Notes: generated from the letters alone by a model not told the origin. A stretch of DNA of 64,000 bases from Gracilimonas sp965227785 (GCF_965227785.1 NZ_OZ245785.1:2976001-3040000); one strand, 5' to 3'; numbered from the stretch's first letter, positions 15,911 to 25,862 are shown. Made by a program: numbers and translations.

Positions 15911-17809
15911 ATGTGGCTTAATATAAAATCGTTCGACGAGTACAAAGAGAACTTCCAGGAAAGTGAAAAAGACCGGTTGAAATTCTGGGATCATGAGGCC
16001 GGAACGTTCTACTGGCGTAAACGGTGGGATAAAACTCAAAGCGGGAGTTTTGAAGATGCAAATATCAAATGGTTTGAAGGCGGCAAGCTGAATATCACGG
16101 AAAATGCCTTAGACCGCCACCTGAATACCATTGGTAATAAAACGGCATTTATATTTGAGCCGAATCACCCGGATTCTTTTCGTCGAACCATCACCTATAA
16201 ACAGCTGCACGAAGATGTTTGTCGTTTTGCGAATGTCTTGGAAAGTAAAGGCATTGAGAAAGGCGATCGTGTAGTTATTTACATGGCGATGACACCGGAA
16301 CTGGTAATTGCTGCCCTTGCCTGTGCCCGTATTGGAGCTGTTCATTCAATTGTATTTGCAGGGTTTTCAGCTCAGTCACTGTCGGAACGGATCAATGATT
16401 GCGAGGCGAAGATGCTGATTACGAATGACGGGCTTCGACGTGGCGACAAGCACGTGCCACTTAAAGATATTTCGGATGAAGCCCTGGAGAGCAGTCCATC
16501 CATTGAAAGTGTGATTGTATGCCAGCGAACCAACCGTGAAATTGACTGGAAAGAAGGGCGGGATGAATGGTGGCACAATCTGATCCGCAATGCATCGAGA
16601 GAGCATGAAGCGGTTGAGATGGATGCTGAAGATCCGCTGTTTATATTATATACATCAGGCTCAACAGGGAAACCGAAAGGAGTGGTTCATACCTGTGGTG
16701 GGTATATGGTTTATACCAGCTATTCGTTCCGTCAGGTGTTTCAGGTGGGAGCCGATGACATCTACTGGTGTACCGCCGATGCAGGATGGATTACCGGACA
16801 CAGTTACATTATCTACGGCCCGCTTTTTAATGGAGCTACCGGAATTATTTTTGAAGGAACGCCCACCTATCCGGATGCCGGTCGGCTCTGGGAGGTTGTA
16901 GAAAAATACGAGGTAACGCATTTTTATACGGCTCCGACAGCCATTCGTGCGCTGATGTCTTATGATATTGATTACGTGAAGAAATATGATCTGAGTTCAC
17001 TGAAGGTGCTTGGTACTGTCGGCGAACCGATTAATGAAGAAGCCTGGCATTGGTATGATGAACACATTGGTGGCGGTGAATGCCCGATTGTAGATACCTG
17101 GTGGCAGACCGAAACAGGGGGGATTATGATTTCGCCACTGGCCGGAATCACCCCAACTAAACCCGGTTTTGCAACTCTTCCCTTACCCGGAGTTTTTCCT
17201 GTTTTAATGGATGAAGACGGAAATGAGATTGAAGGAAATGATGTATCCGGAAACTTATGTATCAAACATCCATGGCCTTCTATTGCCCGAACGGTTTATG
17301 GAGATCATGACCGGTATATTCAAACCTACCTGAGTACGTATAAAGGCTATTACTTTACGGGCGATGGTTGTCGCAGGGATGAAGATGGCTATTATCGAAT
17401 TACAGGCCGAGTGGATGACGTACTTAACGTTTCCGGTCACCGCCTGGGAACTGCGGAAATTGAAAACGCCCTTGATGAGCATGAGAAAGTTGTTGAAACA
17501 GCGGTTGTTGGATATCCGCACGACATTAAAGGGCAGGGTGTGTTTGCCTTTATGATTTGTGATGAAGAAATCAAAGACCCGGAAGCCTTCAAGAAAGAGC
17601 TGAATGATCTGGTAACAAAAATTATCAGTCCAATTGCCAAACCGGACAAGATTCAGATTGTCGCCGGATTACCGAAAACCCGTTCCGGTAAAATCATGCG
17701 CCGTATTCTTAGAAAGATCGCTGCAGAAGATCTGGACAATTTAGGTGATACTTCTACATTGCTGGATCCAAGCGTGGTGGAAGAGATCAAAAAAGGAACG
17801 GCATATTAA
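15911..17809 (+). CDS. acs: Acetyl-CoA synthetase
   Basis: Cytoplasmic AMP-forming ligase that activates acetate to acetyl-CoA. The AMP-binding P-loop YTSGSTGKPKG, the WWQTETGG motif and TGDGCRRDEDGYYRITGRVDD hinge are present, and Lys594 in LPKTRSGKIMRR is the catalytic lysine that is commonly controlled by acetylation. Length 632 is slightly shorter than the roughly 650 of enterobacterial Acs. It is a single-gene unit with a clear terminator. Confidence 0.96.
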   Translation: MWLNIKSFDEYKENFQESEKDRLKFWDHEAGTFYWRKRWDKTQSGSFEDANIKWFEGGKLNITENALDRHLNTIGNKTAFIFEPNHPDSFRRTITYKQLHEDVCRFANVLESKGIEKGDRVVIYMAMTPELVIAALACARIGAVHSIVFAGFSAQSLSERINDCEAKMLITNDGLRRGDKHVPLKDISDEALESSPSIESVIVCQRTNREIDWKEGRDEWWHNLIRNASREHEAVEMDAEDPLFILYTSGSTGKPKGVVHTCGGYMVYTSYSFRQVFQVGADDIYWCTADAGWITGHSYIIYGPLFNGATGIIFEGTPTYPDAGRLWEVVEKYEVTHFYTAPTAIRALMSYDIDYVKKYDLSSLKVLGTVGEPINEEAWHWYDEHIGGGECPIVDTWWQTETGGIMISPLAGITPTKPGFATLPLPGVFPVLMDEDGNEIEGNDVSGNLCIKHPWPSIARTVYGDHDRYIQTYLSTYKGYYFTGDGCRRDEDGYYRITGRVDDVLNVSGHRLGTAEIENALDEHEKVVETAVVGYPHDIKGQGVFAFMICDEEIKDPEAFKKELNDLVTKIISPIAKPDKIQIVAGLPKTRSGKIMRRILRKIAAEDLDNLGDTSTLLDPSVVEEIKKGTAY

Positions 17810-17840
17810 AATACCGAAACAATAGTTTATTAACGATGTC

Positions 17841-17878
17841 AATCCTGTCGGGTTTACAAGTCCGACAGGATTTTTTTT
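17841..17878 (+). terminator. Rho-independent terminator after acs
   Basis: Perfect 11-bp stem, AATCCTGTCGG (17841-17851) and CCGACAGGATT (17862-17872), 10-base loop and an eight-T run. Confidence 0.9.
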
Positions 17879-17928
17879 ATCTATGATAAGTGTATAAACA
17901 GCATTACGTAATAAGAAAATCTGACGGC

Positions 17929-18297
17929 TTACAAATTTAGCAGATAGCCTACAGGTAGCAAAATCAGGCTAACCATCAATATGATGAGTCGAAACCGGGT
18001 TCTCACAAACATCGGGTGAAAGAATAAGCCGAAGGTGAGGGGCTTTTCGTTGGTCATCCAGTCATAATAGTGATGGCGGTGAACAGAGCCCAAAGCCATA
18101 GTTACATGCCCGTGCAGGATGGTAAGCATAAAAGGGACCGCAAAGAGAAAAGCACCGATGTACCTGAAGAGAATATCCAGACCGATTAATCCTGCTCCAA
18201 AATAATACGGCCACGCAAAAAGCACCATCATTGGAACGGTAAGTAACCAGTTGATAATGGAAATGCGCTTATAGTTGGACTCAGTTAACTCTGACAT
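17929..18297 (-). CDS. Small conserved-looking membrane protein, function unknown
   Basis: 122 residues with three or four hydrophobic segments (WLLTVPMMVLFAWPYYFGAG, DILFRYIGAFLFAVPFMLTI and a C-terminal LIILMVSLILLPVGYLL) separated by a His-rich loop (HGHVTMALGSVHRHHYYDW). The histidines could bind metal or haem, but this is speculative. It follows ald on the same strand with a palindromic repeat between them. No family recognised. Confidence 0.75.
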   Translation of the reverse strand: MSELTESNYKRISIINWLLTVPMMVLFAWPYYFGAGLIGLDILFRYIGAFLFAVPFMLTILHGHVTMALGSVHRHHYYDWMTNEKPLTFGLFFHPMFVRTRFRLIILMVSLILLPVGYLLNL

Positions 18298-18316
18298 CAG
18301 GTAATTAGAGATTAGG

Positions 18317-18366
18317 AATTATGAATTTTGAATGTGCTCGAAAGCAGACATATAAAATTCATAATT
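18317..18366. repeat. AT-rich palindrome after ald
   Basis: Perfect 13-bp inverted repeat, AATTATGAATTTT (18317-18329) and AAAATTCATAATT (18354-18366). It resembles the 2651-2705 element, and again the sequence runs into a gene end, the last codon of ald. Confidence 0.6.
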
Positions 18367-19581
18367 TCAAATTTGGGAGGCAATCAGCATTTCAATTTCC
18401 CGATAGGGCATATCAAACATTTTGGCCAGTGTTTTCTTGGTGATATGCTTTTTATAGCAGTAAGTGCCATTTCTGAGCGCAACATTTTCCCATAAACATT
18501 CTTTGATTCCTCCGGCGTTTCCAATCGCTAATACATATGGTACTAAAACATTATTGAGAGCATAAGTAGCGGTTCGGGGAACATTTGCCGGAATATTGGG
18601 CACGCAATGGTGGATTACATCGTGTTCGGAATAAACAGGGTTGGAGTGCGTAGTTGGCCGGCTGGTGGCCACACATCCACCCTGATCAATAACGGTATCC
18701 ACGATTACACTTCCTGCTTTCATCCCGGCAACCATTTCATCCGTAACCCAGCAGGGGGAACGCTCACCTTCGGCCATGGCGGCACCTATAATAATATCTG
18801 CAAATTTAAGGGCAGTACTCAAGTACTGGTGATTGGCTACAGCCGTAATGATTCGCCGGTCGAGGGCATTCTCGAGCCTTCGCAGCGCGGTTAAATCGGT
18901 ATCCATGACAAAAACCTGAGCGCCATAACCGAGAGCCGTTCGAGCAGCATATTCCCCGGTAATGCCGGCTCCTAAAATAACTACAGTTGCAGGAGGGACT
19001 CCGGAAATTCCTCCCAGCATAATTCCCTGACCGCCACTCATGCTTTCCAGGTAATGGGCGGCAATTTGTACCGACATTGACCCCGTAATTTCATGCATCA
19101 TCCGTACGATGGGAAACTCCTTGTCTTCTCCACGGATAAATTCATAGCCAATCCCGGTAATGGATTTTTCGGTAAGTGCTTTCAGGTAGTCCTCGGTTTG
19201 GCTGCCCATATGGAGCGCAGAGATCAAAGACTGTCCGGGTTGTAAAAGTTCAAACTCATCTTTTGTGAGCGGGGCAATCTTGAGGATTAAATCTGATTTT
19301 TTGAAGACATCATCAGGGGAGTAGGCCACTTCAGCACCTGCATCGGCATACTCGTGATCGGGAAAGTTGGCATCTTTACCGGCGCCTTTTTCGATAAAGA
19401 TTTCATGTCCGTTCGCCCTCAGGATGGAAACTCCGCCGGGAGTCAGAGAAACCCTCCGCTCATCAAAAGAAATCTCTTTGGGTAAACCTATTTTCAGGGA
19501 CACTTCACTTTTGGAACGCATGAGATGTTTCTCCAGCGTCTTTAGTCCAATCTGTTCGGTGTCCAGCGGTTTAATATCCAT
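18367..19581 (-). CDS. ald: Alanine dehydrogenase
   Basis: NAD-dependent oxidative deamination of L-alanine to pyruvate and ammonia. Diagnostic segments are GLPKEISFDERRVSLTPGGV at residues about 32-51, the catalytic LILKIAPLT and SALHMGS region, the Rossmann motif VVILGAGITGEYAA and the family segment VIDQGGC followed by VPNIPANVPRTAT. Length of 404 includes about 30 extra N-terminal residues before the usual start; an internal start at MRSKSEVSLK (residue 22) is an alternative. The closely related pyridine nucleotide transhydrogenase alpha subunit is less likely, given the full single-chain C-terminus. Confidence 0.92.
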   Translation of the reverse strand: MDIKPLDTEQIGLKTLEKHLMRSKSEVSLKIGLPKEISFDERRVSLTPGGVSILRANGHEIFIEKGAGKDANFPDHEYADAGAEVAYSPDDVFKKSDLILKIAPLTKDEFELLQPGQSLISALHMGSQTEDYLKALTEKSITGIGYEFIRGEDKEFPIVRMMHEITGSMSVQIAAHYLESMSGGQGIMLGGISGVPPATVVILGAGITGEYAARTALGYGAQVFVMDTDLTALRRLENALDRRIITAVANHQYLSTALKFADIIIGAAMAEGERSPCWVTDEMVAGMKAGSVIVDTVIDQGGCVATSRPTTHSNPVYSEHDVIHHCVPNIPANVPRTATYALNNVLVPYVLAIGNAGGIKECLWENVALRNGTYCYKKHITKKTLAKMFDMPYREIEMLIASQI

Positions 19582-19632
19582 ATACAGCGGTACTTAGGTG
19601 AATTTCGGGAAGATAGGGAATTTTGAGTAGGG

Positions 19633-19745
19633 ATAAAGTGATGAGTGAAAAGTGATGAATTGGTGGTGGGAGATATGGTGATAGGGTGATATGGTAGTTA
19701 TTCATTTCTTTCACCCTATCACTATATCACCTTTTCACTACTCAT
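19633..19745. repeat. Long imperfect intergenic inverted repeat
   Basis: Inner arms GTGATAGGGTGA (19678-19689) and TCACCCTATCAC (19711-19722) are perfect and extend outward with one mismatch to GATAT/ATATC. Outer arms GTGAAAAG and CTTTTCAC also pair. Variants of GTGATAGGGTGATA are strung along the left arm. It lies between ald and the end of ligA. Confidence 0.6.
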
Positions 19746-21739
19746 TCTCCAATTAATTCCCGGAATTTGGTTTCATCTAAAACGGTGACGCCAAGCTCAT
19801 TGGCCTTATCCAGTTTGCTTCCGGCTGATTCTCCGGCTAAAACATAATCTGTATTTCCGCTTACAGAGGAGGCTGTCTTTCCGCCGTGTTTTTCAATCAG
19901 ATCAGTAGCTTCTTTTCTTGTATACGTGGGAAGAGAGCCGGTAAGTACAAATTTCTTCCCTTCGAATATATTGGAGGCGAGTTCTTCTTCCTCTTGTTCA
20001 AACTGAAGGCCTTGCTCCCCAAGATGCTGCACAATTGCCTGGTTCTTTTCATTGCTGAAGAAATCAACCACCGACTCGGCTATTCTGGGTCCGATGGAAT
20101 CTACGGCAGTCAGTTCTTCTTCGGAGAGCGATTGTAACTTCTCCATGGTTTTAAAAGCCTTGGCTAAATCTTTGGCCACGGTTTTACCGACAAAACGAAT
20201 ACCCAGGGCATAAATAACCCGCTCAAAAGGCTGTCCTTTACTTTTTTCAATGGCATCAATCAGGTTTTGAGCACTTCTTTCAGCCATACGGTCGAGTTCC
20301 ACAATCTGATCTTTTTGTAAGTCATACAAATCAGCATAGGTTTTGATCAGTCCTTCGGAAACCAGCTGATCAACCACAGATTCTCCCAATCCTTCAATAT
20401 CCATGGCATCCCGGGAGGCAAAATGCTCGATTCGTATCCGCACCTGAGGCGGACAAGTGGGATTTACACAGCGCCAGGCAACTTCATCCTCGTATTTGAT
20501 AAGTTCGGAATCGCAAGCCGGGCATGTTTTCGGAAATGTAAAAGGCTCGCTTCTTCCTTTTCGATCCGGATTAACCACACTTATTACCTGCGGGATAATT
20601 TCCCCGGCTTTTTCAACTACCACGGTATCACCAATTCGAATATCTTTTCGCTGGATTTCATCTTCGTTGTGAAGAGAAGCCCGCTTCACCGTGGTTCCGG
20701 CTAATTCAACAGCCTCCAGTTCAGCAACCGGAGTGATGGTTCCTAACCTTCCGACTTGAAGGGTGATATCATTGATGGTAGTAGTGGCTTGCTCGGCCTC
20801 AAATTTGTAGGCGATGGCCCAGCGAGGAAATTTGGAAGTCGTTCCCAGTTCTTCCCTCAAGTGGCTCTGATTTACCTTTATTACCACACCATCTGTCTCA
20901 TAGGGAAGTTTATGGCGCAAATCATCCCATTTTTTGATGACTTTATGAACTTCATCGATGGATGAGCATACTTCGTAATACTCTGAAGCAGGTAATCCGA
21001 ATTCGGCTAAAAGTTCTGCTTTGCGATACTGAGTTAACGAATCGTCTTCTTCATCCAGCAGTAAATCAAATGCGAAGAATCGGATGGGACGCTGAGAAAC
21101 GGCTTTGGGGTCCTGCATTTTCAATGATCCCGCAGTGGAGTTTCTGGGATTAGCGAAAACAGCGAGCCCCTGTTCTTCGCGGTGCTGGTTCATGCGGGCA
21201 AAAGCTTCTCGCTCCATATAGGCTTCACCCCGAACTTCTACCACCTTGGGGTAATCTCCTTGAAGTTTCAAAGGGATATCGCGGATGGTTTTTACGTTGT
21301 TGGTAATGTCATCTCCCTGCTGACCATCACCGCGGGTAGCACCCAAAACCAATTCTCCATCTTCGTAGCGAAGACGTAGGGAAGCTCCATCAAATTTCAG
21401 CTCCACCATGTATTCGTAATCTTCATGGCCGAGTATCTTCTTAACCCGCCCGTCAAAATCATTCAACTCTTCTTCATTATAAGTATTGTCTAAACTGAGG
21501 AGCGGGACCGGATGCTGAACGGTTTCAAATATTGAAGAGACTTCCCCACCCACTCTTTGTGTGGGTGAATCAGGATCATGAAGATCAAATTCCTCTTCCA
21601 GTTTTTCGAGTTCTTTGAGGGTTTCATCAAACTCTTTATCGCTCATAAAAGGCTGAGCATCCTGATAATAGGCTTTATTCGCCTGGTCAAGAAGATCACG
21701 AAGTTCGTTTACGCGTTTCCGGGCTTCTTTCTTGGTCAT
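19742..21739 (-). CDS. ligA: NAD-dependent DNA ligase
   Basis: Seals nicks in duplex DNA using NAD. The adenylation motif KFDG has its lysine at residue 115; the OB fold, a four-Cys zinc finger (CPACDSEL followed by CVNPTC), helix-hairpin-helix repeats and a C-terminal BRCT domain (KFVLTGSLPTYTRKEATDLI) follow in order. Length 665 is normal. It starts 12 bases after the RodZ-like gene and is probably co-transcribed. Confidence 0.97.
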   Translation of the reverse strand: MTKKEARKRVNELRDLLDQANKAYYQDAQPFMSDKEFDETLKELEKLEEEFDLHDPDSPTQRVGGEVSSIFETVQHPVPLLSLDNTYNEEELNDFDGRVKKILGHEDYEYMVELKFDGASLRLRYEDGELVLGATRGDGQQGDDITNNVKTIRDIPLKLQGDYPKVVEVRGEAYMEREAFARMNQHREEQGLAVFANPRNSTAGSLKMQDPKAVSQRPIRFFAFDLLLDEEDDSLTQYRKAELLAEFGLPASEYYEVCSSIDEVHKVIKKWDDLRHKLPYETDGVVIKVNQSHLREELGTTSKFPRWAIAYKFEAEQATTTINDITLQVGRLGTITPVAELEAVELAGTTVKRASLHNEDEIQRKDIRIGDTVVVEKAGEIIPQVISVVNPDRKGRSEPFTFPKTCPACDSELIKYEDEVAWRCVNPTCPPQVRIRIEHFASRDAMDIEGLGESVVDQLVSEGLIKTYADLYDLQKDQIVELDRMAERSAQNLIDAIEKSKGQPFERVIYALGIRFVGKTVAKDLAKAFKTMEKLQSLSEEELTAVDSIGPRIAESVVDFFSNEKNQAIVQHLGEQGLQFEQEEEELASNIFEGKKFVLTGSLPTYTRKEATDLIEKHGGKTASSVSGNTDYVLAGESAGSKLDKANELGVTVLDETKFRELIGE

Positions 21740-21751
21740 TGTATAGTGCTG

Positions 21752-22837
21752 CTAAAATCTGATTCTGTAAACGGTGCTATCCGGCGGGCCTATGCTGAGT
21801 GGAAACTCGCTTGGTGGCGGAGCAAGGTATCGGGGCTGATCCAGAACATCACGTGTTATCATGATAGAGTTGAAAGCGGTGTTAAAATAATTCTGGCGTG
21901 GATTCTCAATTACATGTCCGTTAAACATTAACAGCAGCCTGCTGTATTGGCCGCGGACCAGCAAGGTATCATTGAAATCGAAGTAATAGGACTCCCCTTG
22001 CTCCATCCAAAAAGGGTTGGTTCGCCAGTTTAAATCGCTGGTCACGCGAATAGGTTCAAGTTGTCCGTAGGCAGCGTAAACTGAAATTGTAAGAGTATCA
22101 TCCAGTTCAATAGGATCAGGAGTTGTTGTTTGTTCATTTGCATTAGCAGGTGTTTCACCGAGTTCGTTTTCATTATTAGCCACGATAGCAGATGAATCTA
22201 CGGGAGCAGGGGGAATGGCACTTTGATCTGGCTGACTGGTTGTTGGCTGCTGGGTTTCTGCGGTTTCACTTTCGAAAAAAGAACCTATATCATTCCAAAA
22301 TATATACCCTGTTGTTGCAAGGGACCCTGCAATCACCAAAATCAATACAAACACCCAAACTCTGGAATTCTTACTGACAGTGGTAAATTTACGTCCCATA
22401 TCCGCCCAGTTGATGAAATCTTCTTCGGGAGCGGGCGGAGCTTTTTTTGGTTCTGTGGACTCCGGTTTTGGTTCCGGCTCCTGAAGGGGATGTTGATCTT
22501 GATCAGGGCTTTCAGAAGGGAGTGTGTCTTTGGGGTCTAAATTGAATTGTGCCTCGGTCATCTCTTCTGCAGAGTCTCCAATCAAGCTACCTGAATATGT
22601 GCCTTCTTCAACTTCATCAAGAGCCTGGACAATTTCGTCATCATCAATTTTTAAAACCTTGGCATAGCTTCTTACAAAGCTGCGAACATAGGTTTTGTTC
22701 TTCCCTGAATCAGAGAAAATGCTATTATTCTCAATGCTTTGGAGAGTAGTGAGAGGAATTTTAATAGCATTTTGTATATCCTCTAATGAGAGGTTTTGGC
22801 TTTTACGTATAGAGGCAAGGTCTTTTCCCAGAGACAT
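21752..22837 (-). CDS. RodZ-like helix-turn-helix membrane protein
   Basis: Residues about 1-70 form an XRE-like helix-turn-helix (LASIRKSQNLSLEDIQNAIKI), then an acidic/proline-rich linker, one membrane segment at about 158-178 (VWVFVLILVIAGSLATTGYIFW), another Pro/Gln/Thr-rich linker and a C-terminal beta-rich domain of the RodZ type. RodZ links MreB to the envelope during rod-shape growth; cytoplasmic HTH and periplasmic C-terminus fit this. Upstream of ligA and divergent from comF. Confidence 0.8.
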   Translation of the reverse strand: MSLGKDLASIRKSQNLSLEDIQNAIKIPLTTLQSIENNSIFSDSGKNKTYVRSFVRSYAKVLKIDDDEIVQALDEVEEGTYSGSLIGDSAEEMTEAQFNLDPKDTLPSESPDQDQHPLQEPEPKPESTEPKKAPPAPEEDFINWADMGRKFTTVSKNSRVWVFVLILVIAGSLATTGYIFWNDIGSFFESETAETQQPTTSQPDQSAIPPAPVDSSAIVANNENELGETPANANEQTTTPDPIELDDTLTISVYAAYGQLEPIRVTSDLNWRTNPFWMEQGESYYFDFNDTLLVRGQYSRLLLMFNGHVIENPRQNYFNTAFNSIMITRDVLDQPRYLAPPPSEFPLSIGPPDSTVYRIRF

Positions 22838-22935
22838 ATAAAATAATTTAAGTCTGCTTACAAAATTATAAGAAGCTAAGTAATTAAATGTGATAGGAAA
22901 AGCAAACTTTTAGCTTTAATTGACTCGGAAATATT

Positions 22936-23640
22936 ATGCTGCTTACAAAATTTAAAGAGGGGATTATAGAGGTCTTATTTCCGAAAGTATGTACGGTTTG
23001 CGGGTTAAGGCTGTCGACCAATGAGAACTTTGTATGCAATCCGTGTTTAAATGAAAAGTTTGAAGAAGCTTTTAGGAATGGAAAACAATCATCCGGGGAT
23101 ATTCTGCTGCCGGAAGGGATTCATTTACAGCATGCGCTGTGGAATTTTGATAAAGGCGGGCATTTACAAGAGCTTTTACATCAGCTTAAGTATAACCGAT
23201 TGATTGGAGTGGGGGAAGATGTAGGCCGACAGTTGGGTAAAAGTTTGCTGGCAAATACTCTGTTCGTTAAAGGAATCAAAAATAAGAAGGCTCTGCTGCT
23301 TCCGGTTCCCCTTCATAAAAAGAAAAGGAGAATTCGGGGTTATAATCAGGCTTTTCACATCGCAAAAGGTGTGGCCGAGGTGACGAATCTGCATATCATA
23401 AAGCAGGATGTTGTTATCAGGACAAGGAATACCAGTACACAAACCGGTTTCACCCTGGAAAAGCGAAGAAAGAATATTGCCGGAGCTTTTCAGGTACAGA
23501 AACCGGATGCCATTAAAGATGCCGTTTGTATTGTGATTGATGATGTATTTACCACCGGAGCTACCACATTTGAGCTGGCATCCAAGCTGACGCAAGCCGG
23601 ATGTAAAGAAATTATGATAGCCACGGTCGCCCAGGCCTGA
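22936..23640 (+). CDS. comF: ComF family phosphoribosyltransferase-like protein
   Basis: Cytoplasmic protein linked to natural transformation in several bacteria. An N-terminal four-Cys zinc motif (Cys19, 22, 34, 37) precedes a type I phosphoribosyltransferase fold with VIDDVFTTGAT at about 200-210 and the conserved PVPLHKKKRRIRGYNQA. 234 residues, normal. No other competence gene lies nearby. Confidence 0.9.
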   Translation: MLLTKFKEGIIEVLFPKVCTVCGLRLSTNENFVCNPCLNEKFEEAFRNGKQSSGDILLPEGIHLQHALWNFDKGGHLQELLHQLKYNRLIGVGEDVGRQLGKSLLANTLFVKGIKNKKALLLPVPLHKKKRRIRGYNQAFHIAKGVAEVTNLHIIKQDVVIRTRNTSTQTGFTLEKRRKNIAGAFQVQKPDAIKDAVCIVIDDVFTTGATTFELASKLTQAGCKEIMIATVAQA

Positions 23641-23670
23641 AACCCTCTTTATTAAAGCCTATATTTGGAT

Positions 23671-24342
23671 ATGGAAAATTTTAAAAGAGGACGTTTTGAA
23701 TGGCAGATGCTGGAGCTTCCGGATGGAATTACCACTTCCAACGGAAACTGGTATCATATTACACGGGAAGGAATTGAAAAATACGTGCCGGGCTTGTTGA
23801 AGGAAAAACCCCTGGAACATATCATCAAGGAAGCCGATGCCTGGGTAAAAAGCTCGAACGGACTGGCTTTAATGCTGTACTTCATTCTCGTGTATGCAAC
23901 TGTTGATGCATTATGGGCTTTCCTGATTTCTCTGACGGTTTACTTTTTCTGGTATTTCAATACCGGTGTGTTTGTGAATGTGATATCCACTCCGGTTGCC
24001 AAGCTGTTAAACAAAGACGGTTTTATCTACACCGTTTCCGGGGTATTTCTGATCGGGATCAGCCTTAATGATATGATTGCAGGGCTGGGTATAAGCGTTG
24101 AGTTTAATGCCCTTTGGTATGGTTTGGGGCTGTTCTTTTTGTTCAAAGTGGGGTTGTTGTCTCTTCTTATTCAATTTGTGCGAAATAAGTTCTTCGGTAA
24201 ACCAAATGTCCCCAAGCCGGATCGTGTGTTGAACATGCTGCTTATCCGTTATGGCATGAAACACGGTATTTTAACCGGCAAAATCGAGGATATGGAGAAA
24301 GAGCTTATTCGTATTGCGAATTATCATAAAGGGAAGAAGTAG
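23671..24342 (+). CDS. Membrane protein of unknown function
   Basis: Unrecognised. ATG 23671 is used instead of TTG 23665. A soluble N-terminus of about 65 residues is followed by about four hydrophobic helices (ALMLYFILVYATVDALWAFL, LTVYFFWYFNTGVFVNV, IYTVSGVFLIGISLNDMIAG, LWYGLGLFFLFKVGLLSLL), then a basic cytoplasmic tail of about 50 residues. Follows comF by 30 bases and may share its transcript. Confidence 0.75.
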   Translation: MENFKRGRFEWQMLELPDGITTSNGNWYHITREGIEKYVPGLLKEKPLEHIIKEADAWVKSSNGLALMLYFILVYATVDALWAFLISLTVYFFWYFNTGVFVNVISTPVAKLLNKDGFIYTVSGVFLIGISLNDMIAGLGISVEFNALWYGLGLFFLFKVGLLSLLIQFVRNKFFGKPNVPKPDRVLNMLLIRYGMKHGILTGKIEDMEKELIRIANYHKGKK

Positions 24343-24725
24343 GGTTCGGGTAATTGCATTTCACTTGATCTTAATCTCGTTCCGCCGCTTTGCTGCGGAA
24401 CGATTAGTAGAGGCTCTGCCTCAAACAATATATAGTGCGGAATAAAGTGGAGTGTAATAGCTGTGAAAATATTTGAGTTGCTGGGTACAAACGATTTTAG
24501 CAGGAGGCTGAGCCTCAATGATGCATTCCGGAGCGGAGCACCGGAACGAGGGGGAAGGTATAGATTTGAACCATGATTTATGGGGTTTGGGATTGGCTTG
24601 ATTTGTAATTGTTCTGTCGGTTTGCACTGGGATGAGGGAAAGGAGAGCATCTGGATTATAATGTTTTTTTGAAATCTGGAGCAGTAGAACTATACTGTCG
24701 AGTAACCTCAACTCATATAAATTCT
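24343..24725. other. Gene-free gap with several short hairpins
   Basis: 383 bases without a credible gene. It contains GTTCCGC/GCGGAAC and GAGGC/GCCTC hairpins near 24380-24432 and one copy of a dispersed repeat (24467-24533). The upstream in-frame extension of the next gene to 24669 is not used because it has no coding character and precedes the lipoprotein signal. Confidence 0.6.
24467..24533 (+). repeat. Dispersed intergenic repeat, copy A
   Basis: About 67 bases starting AAATATTTGAGTT and containing ACAAACGATTTTAG, the small hairpin GAGGC-TGA-GCCTC and a CCGGAG end. A diverged direct copy lies at 25962-26031. The two copies flank the propeller lipoprotein gene. Confidence 0.65.
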
Positions 24726-25862
24726 ATGGTTTATCGTGTACTTTATTTGCTCTTGTTTAGTTTTCTAATCAGTTGCTCTCAATCCGAAAATCAACAACCT
24801 GGAGAATTAATATTCAATGCTTCCCTGGAAAAAGTTGTTGAAATGAAATCTCTGGAAGAGAATGAGGATTCCTGGATTGTGCGGCCAAGGAACGTTACTG
24901 TTGACAATGAAGACCGGGTGTATGTGCTTGACCAGAAGATGAATATCATTCAGCAGTTTAATCAGGAAGGAAATTTTATCCGAAGCATAGGTAAAGAAGG
25001 AAGAGGGCCCGGAGAGTTCGATGATCTGTATAATATATACGCGGATTCGGTTTTGTTAGGTCATTCCAGGGCTACTCAAACCATAAATAAATTCGCTATG
25101 AATGGATCCTTTCAGGCTTCTTTTCCGGTTCAGGGCGTATCCGGTAGTACAAAGATGTTCAGAGTTGGCGAGCAGTTTATTTTCTTTCATATGAATTTTA
25201 ATGCTGAGCTGGAAGACTTTTATGGGTTGCATATATATAACCAGCAGTTTGAACAAGTTGGGGAAGCTCAACTACATGCTTCAGAGATTTATCCTGATTT
25301 CAATAAGGAACTGTCTTACCAAATTTTTGCTGATTTTGCCAATATCCATTTCATTGATGACACCCGGTTCCTGATTGCTCCAACCACATATTCCGGTCAG
25401 CTTTTTGAATACACTTTAAACCCTCAAAGTGGAAAATGGGAGCAAAAAAGGCCCATCACCGGGGTTAATATAGATCTGGCATACGAGCGATTATCTGACA
25501 GGCAGGGTGCCGATATGTTATTTTTCTCTCAGGAGCTAAACGAGCCGATGGCTTTTCGAATTCATGGAAAATCCTTATTTCTGACTCAGCTTAGTAATGG
25601 ACGTTTTGTCCATTTTGTACAGCGGGATGAAGGAAAAGAACGTCAGTATGGGATAGAGCTGTATGATGAAGACTTGAATTACATGGGGTACTCTGTTCTG
25701 AAATCCGACCCGGATTATACCGATGATGAGCGCATTACTTTATATCCACCGCGGGCTAAAGATTCCAAAGGTCGATTTTATAGCATCAACTTTTCCGGCG
25801 AAGGGATTTCTATTGAAGGGCATAAATTGGTAATAAAGGAAGGCACTGCTGGTGGTGAATAG
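24726..25862 (+). CDS. 6-bladed beta-propeller lipoprotein
   Basis: Predicted lipid-anchored propeller of a type abundant in Bacteroidota-related genomes; molecular role unknown. ATG 24726 gives the leader MVYRVLYLLLFSFLISC with Cys17 as lipidation site. NHL/TolB-like blades are visible: VDNEDRVYVLDQKMNIIQQF, GRGPGEFDDLYNI and YGIELYDEDLNYMGY. Two direct copies of a dispersed repeat flank the gene. The fragment at 33561-34196 is related in style and segment order. Confidence 0.8.
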   Translation: MVYRVLYLLLFSFLISCSQSENQQPGELIFNASLEKVVEMKSLEENEDSWIVRPRNVTVDNEDRVYVLDQKMNIIQQFNQEGNFIRSIGKEGRGPGEFDDLYNIYADSVLLGHSRATQTINKFAMNGSFQASFPVQGVSGSTKMFRVGEQFIFFHMNFNAELEDFYGLHIYNQQFEQVGEAQLHASEIYPDFNKELSYQIFADFANIHFIDDTRFLIAPTTYSGQLFEYTLNPQSGKWEQKRPITGVNIDLAYERLSDRQGADMLFFSQELNEPMAFRIHGKSLFLTQLSNGRFVHFVQRDEGKERQYGIELYDEDLNYMGYSVLKSDPDYTDDERITLYPPRAKDSKGRFYSINFSGEGISIEGHKLVIKEGTAGGE

